Origin: Savagea sp.
GTDB lineage: Bacteria > Bacillota > Bacilli > Bacillales_A > Planococcaceae
Length of the DNA stretch: 11,094 nt
Assembly: GCA_030146155.1 (NCBI GenBank)
Contig: JASLCF010000083.1
Span: forward strand, 1 to 11,094
Direction: 5' to 3'
Shown: positions 1-6,370 of the stretch, piece by piece
Numbering within the stretch: the stretch's first letter is position 1
Layout of the letters: the number at the start of each line of letters is the position of its first letter
Notes under the pieces: generated by a model
Told to the model about the DNA's origin: nothing
What the model saw: the letters and a program-made list of their open reading frames with translations, nothing else
The model's database searches: none
Program-made: the position numbers and the translations under genes

Positions 1-63
1 TCGCCTTTTGAGTTTGAAGCAATGTACTATGATAAGATTAACCCGTTAGGTCAGGTGGCTTAA
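1..63 (+). CDS. IS3-family transposase (OrfB, DDE), C-terminal fragment
   Basis: Frame 1 is open from the window edge to TAA at 61-63 and reads SPFEFEAMYYDKINPLGQVA. The SP-x-EFE start of this tail followed by an aromatic pair is characteristic of the extreme C-terminus of IS3-family OrfB integrase-like transposases, which end shortly before the right terminal repeat. A matching terminal repeat follows 12 bp later, which supports the call. Only 20 residues are visible and no catalytic residues fall in the window, so subgroup and integrity are unknown. Confidence 0.65.
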   Translation, partial: SPFEFEAMYYDKINPLGQVA

Positions 64-102
64 CTTAAATAAAAAAGTCTCCGACAAACCCGGTACGGTT
101 CA
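1..102 (+). mobile_element. IS3-family insertion sequence, 3' end only
   Basis: The window opens inside an insertion sequence. Bases 1-63 encode the last 20 residues of a transposase. Bases 76-102 read as an IS3-family terminal inverted repeat: it starts AGTCTCCGACAAACC, ends GGTACGGTTCA, and its last two bases are CA, as in IS3 elements (TG...CA). The pattern of a GGAGACT-type block with a pyrimidine-rich start is typical of IS3/IS51-group ends when read inward. The other end lies outside the window, so neither length nor target duplication can be judged. The element stops 18 bp short of the stop codon of the neighbouring minus-strand gene. Confidence 0.75.
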
Positions 103-120
103 CTTATCCGACTTTTTCCA

Positions 121-3100
121 TCACTCGCTCAAGAAATTTGCAGATGATGATAGGAGGAAGCAAGAAAGCCAGTCTTTCGGCGTAATATCCTGTATTTTGA
201 ACTTCTGCTTCGACTGAATAAATTTATAGCTATATTCATGTTTAGCCGATTCTAGTAGCTGAATGACAGACTTATTGGTGGCTAGAGCGGATTTGAGATG
301 AATAATTGCATCTTCAAACTTGGTTCCAATCATTGAAATCTTGTTAGGACTAATTGCAGCCGTATGAGCATCATAAGCTAAACTGAAGATATCCCCATAA
401 GAAACCAGTGTTTTCAATAAGTAACAACGAACAATGTCCTCTGTAAGAAATTTAGATTCTTCTTCATTGTACAGGAACAGGTTAAAACTCATATAAGGGA
501 TTGCAACTTGTTGCTGCCTTCTTGTCAGATATTCAACCATCGGTCGCTGACTTAAAATATTCATGCAGCATTGCAACATCATGCTATCAAATGGCAAGAA
601 ATTCTCACGACCATTGAGGTTGCTGACACTGATTTGATGATAAATTTCAGAAGCAAAAGCACTCCCACGCAGTACCAGTTGTTTCAGATCAAGTACGCAA
701 TCTTCAAGACTTTTAGTGTTGGCAAGGATTTTACGATTATTCTCAATGAAGGTTTGATTTGAAGCCATTGCCTTAGCCTTGTTTTGTAAATCTAGTTGTG
801 CGGGTTTTGAATCCGTGGAGTTGTTCTTCACAGCCTGGGTAATATCAGAGAAAACATTTGAATGAGCAACAATCAAGCTATGTAGGTATTGAGCATATAT
901 ATTGATATTTAGGCATTCTACATGGTTTTGTTCTCCCATTGCTTCATACAGCACTTTTTCGATATAGATTAGGTAGATTGTATAAATTATCCCCATTGGT
1001 GAATCAAAACTAGGGGAATACTCATTCATGGCTTCGAGGAATGCGTGTGGGGTAATAGGATTACACAACACGTTTGTTCGGGTGCTTAAAGTTCTGGTTG
1101 CCAAAGCTGTTCTGATCAAACTATAGATTAAACGGTTCGGTCGTGTAATCAGGTCTGACAATTTAACCATTGAAGCTGCATTGGCATCCATAGAGTACCG
1201 ATCAGACCAGAACTTGAAAATTTGCTCAGTAGTTTCACGATATATATGACGGTCAAATGCCTTCTCAAGATCAAGCATCAGCTTGGAAAGATGGAACAAG
1301 TATTGGATAAAGTTGACACCTACACCAACAAGTTGAATTGAAGGGAGTTGCCCTTTATCAAGAATTGACTGAACGTGAGCTTCAAACTCTTCAAAAAGCA
1401 AGAACATCCGGTCAATATAATGAATGATACGGATAGCGTTTTTAGGGTTTTGACAATCTTCCGTAGAATAATCTTGTGTGAAGCGGAACCAATTATCTGT
1501 CATAAGATAATATGGCGCATTTTTTGGATTAGTTAGTGTTTCTAATGACGCACACACAGGAGCAAGCATTTCATAGAAAACATCATCTTTAGCTTTGGAG
1601 TTAAGGCTTAATGTGGCATAAGAACTACCCAACTCACCACAGAGCGTTAGAAATGCACATTCAGCACTTATGTCTTTGTGCGTTAGCATCCTGTTTTTTA
1701 AGAATGGGAAAATATTGCAGATAAAGTCACGCCAAGCATCTAAGGTTTCAGGCGATAGCTCTGGATTATCAAAGTTGATCGCCCTGTTTTTCGCTTGAGC
1801 AGCTTGTTTAAATTCTTCTATGACATGAACTGTAAACTCTGGAAAGCCAAGATCACCAGAGACAACCTTTTCTCTAATGTAGTCACGGACTAATCCACTG
1901 TGATCACCGGCATTATTTTGGTTTTCAACAAACAAGCCAATAAAATCATAAGTGATACCAATCGAGCCTAAGGAGTTTTTATTTCTGATGCCTTCCAAAT
2001 CCCAATCCATAGCTGTTTGCAAGTTTTGTGCCGTGTCCTTTTTGGTGTGGGAAAAAGCACGTTTTAACTGTAGTCGAGCTGAAATGGACCCTGCCTTTGC
2101 AGCAGTTTGAAAAGCTTTACGAGCATCCAGGTCATCATAAATTTTAGGCTGAGAACCCCAATAGACCATTTCCGAATTACCTACTGGCGTTGATGGTTGT
2201 GAGATTGCCTGATGTAATTTTCTGATCGCGAACACCACATGAACCATGTGGTTTTCAGGTCCATAAAGCTGTTCAACCAGATTCTCAAAGAATGGCAGCA
2301 ATTCAAAGACAACGTATTCGACTGAATGGAATGATGATGGTCGTCTGGTGATTGTCTGCAAAATGTCTTTATAAATTAGATAACAGGATTGCACTAACGT
2401 CTTTCTTAAAGCATCAATCTGGGGTTCGCTGCAATACTGATCTAAATAGTGTTCAATAAATTGATAGTCTTTGCACAGCATAGCCATGAACGTAGAACCA
2501 CAATTATGAAGGTAAGGCGGTATCATGCCTATTGCTGACAGACTAATTACAGGCAGCATATTGGTCAGGCGTGAGAGGGTCTTATCGAACTCTTCCGCTA
2601 CATTGAAGTCAGGATATTTTTCATGGATTTGTTGTAGAGTGTCAGTGTTCGTAAAAAAGCGTGGATTGAACTGAACGTATTCCGTCCAGTGCAGAATTTC
2701 TCTCACCGTGAAGTGCTGCTGAATAATCATACGCATCTGGTTATAGACCAAATCGTTTTTTCCCAAACCAAATAGGGAAACATCGGTTCTCAGAATATTG
2801 CCAAACTCACTGAGATCACCATAGCTAAACAATCCCAGACTTGATATTGCTTTACGCGCTAAAACTTGTTGGTCATTGATAAGAACACTAAAAATCACTC
2901 GATCTTTGTATTCAGTTTCAGTTTTGATCTGGGTGCTAGAGTATTCAGGGATTTGTCCGTTAAAAAGAGGTAGTGTTGCCCCCTGCCTATAGAAGGCACT
3001 CAGGTAAAGGTAATCGTAAGATTCGTGAAATGCACCTTCAAATGCACCCATTAACCACATTGCAACGCATTGGTTGATACCGTTTTCAGGGTCAGATGGT

Positions 3101-3417
3101 TTTTTAATTTCAGATTCAAGCAAGGCTCTGATCTCAATCAGTCGGCTAGGCTCAAAATGAAAACTTTGGGTAACTTCAAGAAAAAGGTCTTTTAGTTGTG
3201 GTGACAAACGTGCATCAGCGAACTCTATCAACTCGTGAACATCACCAAATCCGAACTTTTCACATGCTGCATTAACAAGAGGTTGGGTGTCTGATCTATC
3301 TATCTCAATGTCAGTCCAGATGCTATTAAGGAAATCTTTGAAAGTTTCTGGCTTGGACTTGATGACAATTTCACAAAATGGAGAACTTCTAAAGCTCGAT
3401 AGAGGTAATGCAGACAT
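121..3417 (-). CDS. large, probably helical protein of unknown family (1098 aa), possible defence-island component
   Basis: I do not recognise this family. The ATG at 3417 is preferred because AGAGAT lies just upstream; an in-frame GTG at 3453 would add 12 residues rich in Phe and Lys. The protein looks soluble, with no signal peptide and no convincing membrane segment. It is rich in Leu, Phe, Tyr and Asn and looks mostly alpha-helical, perhaps a repeat solenoid. A short stretch near residues 433-480 (ARKAFQTAAKAGSISARLQL) looks like one degenerate Sel1/TPR-type helix pair; I found no run of such units. No Walker, nuclease, methylase or protease signature was visible. It lies downstream of the McrB/McrC-like operon on the same strand, but a strong terminator separates them, so separate transcription is likely. 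An IS3 end abuts its 3' side. The reading frame is intact. It could be an independent defence or island gene, or a system accessory. Confidence 0.85.
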   Translation of the reverse strand: MSALPLSSFRSSPFCEIVIKSKPETFKDFLNSIWTDIEIDRSDTQPLVNAACEKFGFGDVHELIEFADARLSPQLKDLFLEVTQSFHFEPSRLIEIRALLESEIKKPSDPENGINQCVAMWLMGAFEGAFHESYDYLYLSAFYRQGATLPLFNGQIPEYSSTQIKTETEYKDRVIFSVLINDQQVLARKAISSLGLFSYGDLSEFGNILRTDVSLFGLGKNDLVYNQMRMIIQQHFTVREILHWTEYVQFNPRFFTNTDTLQQIHEKYPDFNVAEEFDKTLSRLTNMLPVISLSAIGMIPPYLHNCGSTFMAMLCKDYQFIEHYLDQYCSEPQIDALRKTLVQSCYLIYKDILQTITRRPSSFHSVEYVVFELLPFFENLVEQLYGPENHMVHVVFAIRKLHQAISQPSTPVGNSEMVYWGSQPKIYDDLDARKAFQTAAKAGSISARLQLKRAFSHTKKDTAQNLQTAMDWDLEGIRNKNSLGSIGITYDFIGLFVENQNNAGDHSGLVRDYIREKVVSGDLGFPEFTVHVIEEFKQAAQAKNRAINFDNPELSPETLDAWRDFICNIFPFLKNRMLTHKDISAECAFLTLCGELGSSYATLSLNSKAKDDVFYEMLAPVCASLETLTNPKNAPYYLMTDNWFRFTQDYSTEDCQNPKNAIRIIHYIDRMFLLFEEFEAHVQSILDKGQLPSIQLVGVGVNFIQYLFHLSKLMLDLEKAFDRHIYRETTEQIFKFWSDRYSMDANAASMVKLSDLITRPNRLIYSLIRTALATRTLSTRTNVLCNPITPHAFLEAMNEYSPSFDSPMGIIYTIYLIYIEKVLYEAMGEQNHVECLNINIYAQYLHSLIVAHSNVFSDITQAVKNNSTDSKPAQLDLQNKAKAMASNQTFIENNRKILANTKSLEDCVLDLKQLVLRGSAFASEIYHQISVSNLNGRENFLPFDSMMLQCCMNILSQRPMVEYLTRRQQQVAIPYMSFNLFLYNEEESKFLTEDIVRCYLLKTLVSYGDIFSLAYDAHTAAISPNKISMIGTKFEDAIIHLKSALATNKSVIQLLESAKHEYSYKFIQSKQKFKIQDITPKDWLSCFLLSSSANFLSE

Positions 3418-3453
3418 TTTATCTCTATTTTTAATATAAAAAAATTTAAACAC

Positions 3454-3628
3454 TTTTTTAACACAAAACAGCTTTGTTGCACAAACCTACCGGTAAGGAT
3501 TTATTCAGCAATATAATTCTCAAATGAATAAGCCTACACCTAAAATTTATTTTACTTTCAACTGGAAAGTGCATAATCAAGCTTTAATGAATAGATGAAA
3601 TTTCTCAAATCTAGTTTGATATCAATAC
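3454..3628. other. AT-rich intergenic region expected to hold the promoter of the 1098-aa gene
   Basis: This non-coding stretch separates the terminator of the nuclease gene from the large minus-strand gene. Because of that terminator, a minus-strand promoter is expected here. A weak candidate pair is TTGTGC and TTAAAA with 17-bp spacing just upstream of the GTG at 3453, but neither box is good enough to call. The right-hand part is plain AT-rich sequence in which I see no ORF with a credible ribosome binding site. Confidence 0.5.
3470..3510. repeat. possible IS-end remnant around a TACCGGTA palindrome
   Basis: AGCTTTGTTGCACAAAC at 3470-3486 resembles the GGCTTTGTTG-type terminal repeats of IS5-family (IS903-group) elements common in Acinetobacter. 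It is followed by the palindrome TACCGGTA (3488-3495) and then by GATTTATTCAGC, whose reverse complement, GCTGAATAAATC, resembles the same class of end. The two end-like sequences therefore face each other across only a few bases, as in a scar or a very small non-coding derivative. This is pattern memory without an alignment, and no transposase coding is present. Confidence 0.3.
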
Positions 3629-3658
3629 AAAAAAAACGGTCACTAGGACCGTTTTTTG
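3629..3658 (-). terminator. Rho-independent terminator of the McrB/McrC-like operon
   Basis: A perfect hairpin has arms 3631-3641 (ending ACGGTC) and 3647-3657 (starting GACCG) around a five-base loop. The outer six pairs are A-T and the inner five are mostly G-C. Read on the minus strand, the GC core is followed by a run of eight T residues. It begins about 12 bp after the stop codon of the nuclease gene. The A-tract on the other side makes it potentially bidirectional, but no plus-strand gene needs it. Confidence 0.9.
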
Positions 3659-3668
3659 ATGCTTTGGC

Positions 3669-6314
3669 TTAGGTGATGAACTTGACCTTTAGAGAGGTAG
3701 TCTGATCTTCCGAGACCAAAGAGCTGCCTTTAATCGAAACAGAAATTTCCCGCTCAACCTCAATTTCTCTCTGTTTAACCTCAGGGAAAACCATGCCTAC
3801 ATCCGTCATATAAATATCGGATAACGACCCGATGCTAAACTGTTTGGAAAGAGCGTTGTACTCTTCATAGTTTGGCAATAGCTCATATTTAACATAGCGT
3901 CCACTAAGGTCTATTTTATCAAACATTAGCTCACGGTCATTAAGGCGTTTATCAACAACACTCACCTCTAAGGTTTTCGGCTTACTGTTGGTACGCGTCG
4001 GTTTCTTTGAAGGAACCTTGTCTTGCTTGAGCAAGCCCTGCGTTGGTAAAGCCATAATCGGTTTTTTCAACTTTTTCGGCTGCACCGGTTTTACAGGAGG
4101 CTTCGCCTGATTAAACACAGGTGGGTTATCTAGCTTCTGCTCCCGAACCTCAGGTTCAGGCTCCGACAACAACTCAATTTCCGGTTCCGACAACAAATCT
4201 AGTTGCTGTTCAGGTTTAGCCTCTACAGGTTTATCTTGATTAAGTTTTACTTCAATCTTGATGGTTTTTGATTCTTCAACCTGTTTTGTTTCCTCAGGCT
4301 GAACTTCCATTTCCGTAAAGGTTTCTTCATCTTCGCCATCAAAGTTATCGTACAGATCAGCAACATCAACTTTAACTTCACCTAAACCATCATCACTCAC
4401 CTTATCAATCATTAATTCAATAAGACGGAAAATGTCATGTTGAATCGTTGAATCCAGTTTGTGAGCCTTCGCCACATCAATTGATGCAGTCATAATTGCC
4501 GGTGTCACAGGATGCTTGCCGTAAATCGAATATTCCCGATGGTGGAAATGACGAGTTACATCAGCTTCATCAGGGTTCACGATCATTAAGCCGATAGAAC
4601 GGTTTTGACCAGTCTCCCCGACATGAATACCGTGCAGATACTTCATCACACATTCAGGCATTGCCTCATGGAACGCCTTCGTTGAGACCATGTATTTCGC
4701 ATCCATGATCAGCATTGATTCGTCTTTCGCACCCATCAAGCGCAAGACTACGTCTGGTGCACGACGGATACGGTATTGTTTTTGAGTGTACTGACCATCA
4801 AGACGCACACGGAATCCTTCGCCAGAAGTTTCGTTGTAGTGGGCGTGTTCGCCTTTCCATGTACGAGAATCTGAACCAGGTTTCCAAGCTTCTGTATTGC
4901 AGTAGTCAGGCAACAAGGCATCATCTTCGTTCATGCTGTTGAAGATGTTTGGCTCATACAGTAACTCTGCCATGATATCTTCATTGAACTTGAACACAAA
5001 ACGACTGTCATCTGAACCATCAATCGGGGATGCAATCAATCCACCGTTAAACTGTCTTGCATAATTTAATACGTGTTCTTTTGTCAAACAGAACAAATAG
5101 AACTCAAACAGCTTGGTAAGGTTCTGAATCGAGTTAAGTTCGTTTTGTAAACTCCAATCTGGGCTACCAAAGCGAGACCATTCAATCATCATCAAGAATA
5201 TTGTCTGATAGGTCTTATTCTGCTTCGCCTTATGGGTGAAGTGAGGTGTCGCTGTAACCTTTTTCTTGACCTTTAAACGATCTTCAAGAATACGCTTAAC
5301 TCGTTTTAAGCGATTTTGAAAGTCATAGCAGCGATCGATACAAGGCTTGTTCAATTTGGTGTTAAACAGATGAAGCTTGTTAAACAGGGATTCATAACCA
5401 TGAATCGTCTGTGTGTTCGGTTTTACCTTGACCTCAAACAATCGACCCAAGATGCCGTCAATTGAATTAAGTAAAACTTCAATAAAGCCGTGAACAACTT
5501 GGTTCTCGTAAAGATCAGTTTCCTCTACGATTTCGGTTTCAAGAATCTTATCAACACCGTAGAAATCACCGTTAAATTCAAATAAAGCATCTTCAACATC
5601 TGAAACCGTATAAAGGTCGTCAGGATTGCTGATCAAATGGTTAATCGAATCTTCGGTAATGTTTGAATGATTCGTGTAAGCTTTGATGGTGTTGCGAGAA
5701 ACCATTTTAACAATCGGATTTCTCACAATAGACGGCAACACTTCATCAATAAAATTGACGTATTTCTCAATTCTATCGAGGGTAAACGCTATCGTTTTGT
5801 CACCTTCCTTAAAGCCCGAATACTTACGTGTGATTCGAGCCAGAGCAGCTAGGTCCCGACCATCATTACGAGCCAAAAATTCAAGCATGCCATTGATACG
5901 ATCAGCATTAAGCTTACGCGCCAACACTTCAATCGGTTGGAGCTGTCTTAATACTTCTACTTCGTATGTTTCAAAGGCTACTTCTATACGATTGACCACC
6001 AGTAGTTCAGCTAAACCACAGAAATTATGGAAAAATGCTTCCTGACGAAAATCGCCAGGTCGAATAGACTCAGGTTTCCAGACATATTCGTAATACGGCT
6101 TATTATCAGTCGGCGGTATCACATCATTAGTCGGCTCAAAAAACAGCTCATGTAACGCCAAATGAATATCTGGACGTTCAACCCCTGTCTGAACTCGAAA
6201 CTCTAATACATCATCTTCACATAAAACGTAGTGAGCCTCACCATTAGGCGGTTCGGTAAGGTCATAGACCTTACCTTTGTTCCTTCCGCTTAATACGCTG
6301 ACAACTACTTTCAT
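3669..6314 (-). CDS. McrC-like PD-(D/E)XK nuclease with DUF2357-type N-terminus and long C-terminal extension
   Basis: Probable nuclease subunit of a type IV-like restriction system. The ATG at 6314 is preferred (881 aa) because AAAGGT sits 8 bp upstream; an ATG at 6329 would add five residues but lacks such a site. Numbering is from 6314. About 1-290 resembles the beta-rich then helical DUF2357/McrC N-terminus, including NFCGLAELLV near 97-106. A helix with LFEFYLF (E404) precedes the nuclease core, as in DUF2357-type enzymes. The core has PDVVL (D521), then IMDAKY (D538, K540), then a KYLHGI helix near 558-563. Catalytic residues appear intact, so an active metal-dependent nuclease is expected. 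Residues about 655-780 are a disordered-looking linker, first acidic with two LLSEPE copies, then Pro/Lys-rich. About 781-881 form a possibly folded extra domain. The upstream gene ends 56 bp away and a terminator follows, so the pair forms one operon. Confidence 0.85.
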   Translation of the reverse strand: MKVVVSVLSGRNKGKVYDLTEPPNGEAHYVLCEDDVLEFRVQTGVERPDIHLALHELFFEPTNDVIPPTDNKPYYEYVWKPESIRPGDFRQEAFFHNFCGLAELLVVNRIEVAFETYEVEVLRQLQPIEVLARKLNADRINGMLEFLARNDGRDLAALARITRKYSGFKEGDKTIAFTLDRIEKYVNFIDEVLPSIVRNPIVKMVSRNTIKAYTNHSNITEDSINHLISNPDDLYTVSDVEDALFEFNGDFYGVDKILETEIVEETDLYENQVVHGFIEVLLNSIDGILGRLFEVKVKPNTQTIHGYESLFNKLHLFNTKLNKPCIDRCYDFQNRLKRVKRILEDRLKVKKKVTATPHFTHKAKQNKTYQTIFLMMIEWSRFGSPDWSLQNELNSIQNLTKLFEFYLFCLTKEHVLNYARQFNGGLIASPIDGSDDSRFVFKFNEDIMAELLYEPNIFNSMNEDDALLPDYCNTEAWKPGSDSRTWKGEHAHYNETSGEGFRVRLDGQYTQKQYRIRRAPDVVLRLMGAKDESMLIMDAKYMVSTKAFHEAMPECVMKYLHGIHVGETGQNRSIGLMIVNPDEADVTRHFHHREYSIYGKHPVTPAIMTASIDVAKAHKLDSTIQHDIFRLIELMIDKVSDDGLGEVKVDVADLYDNFDGEDEETFTEMEVQPEETKQVEESKTIKIEVKLNQDKPVEAKPEQQLDLLSEPEIELLSEPEPEVREQKLDNPPVFNQAKPPVKPVQPKKLKKPIMALPTQGLLKQDKVPSKKPTRTNSKPKTLEVSVVDKRLNDRELMFDKIDLSGRYVKYELLPNYEEYNALSKQFSIGSLSDIYMTDVGMVFPEVKQREIEVEREISVSIKGSSLVSEDQTTSLKVKFIT
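4159..4206 (-). repeat. 24-bp tandem duplication coding the LLSEPE repeat
   Basis: Two 24-bp units start near 4159 and 4183 and share CCGACAACAA after GG(C/T)T. Each encodes eight residues of the pattern LLSEPE plus two. The repeat sits in the acidic, disordered-looking linker of the McrC-like nuclease. In-frame duplications of this kind usually arise by replication slippage in segments under weak structural constraint. Confidence 0.7.
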
Positions 6315-6330
6315 AAAGTTACCTTTCATT

Positions 6331-6345
6331 CATGCCTAAGGCATG
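6331..6345. promoter_or_regulatory. 15-bp palindrome between the NTPase and nuclease genes
   Basis: CATGCCTAAGGCATG is a perfect palindrome (7-bp arms around one A). It lies in the 56-bp gap between the stop of the McrB-like gene (6371) and the preferred nuclease start (6314), just before its AAAGGT ribosome site. In mRNA the arms could form only a tight hairpin, so a protein-binding or RNA-processing site is as likely as a structure. It overlaps no coding sequence if the 6314 start is right. Function is unknown. Confidence 0.4.
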
Positions 6346-6370
6346 TCTGATCTGAGTGTTTAGTGAGCTA

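Noticed and set aside
2325..2345. R-x4-H motif (RPSSFH, residues 371-376 counted from the GTG at 3453) that could suggest a HEPN RNase in the large protein
   Set aside because: The residue after Arg is Pro, not the usual polar residue, and one short match in 1098 residues is expected by chance. The surrounding helices gave no HEPN look.
121..3417. Sel1/TPR repeat protein assignment for the large gene
   Set aside because: Only one degenerate helix pair was visible. No periodic series of repeats could be traced.
5683..6045. 120-codon plus-strand ORF
   Set aside because: It lies wholly inside the nuclease gene on the opposite strand, and its Ser/Arg/Leu-rich sequence has the look of antisense reading of coding DNA. 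No ribosome site supports it.
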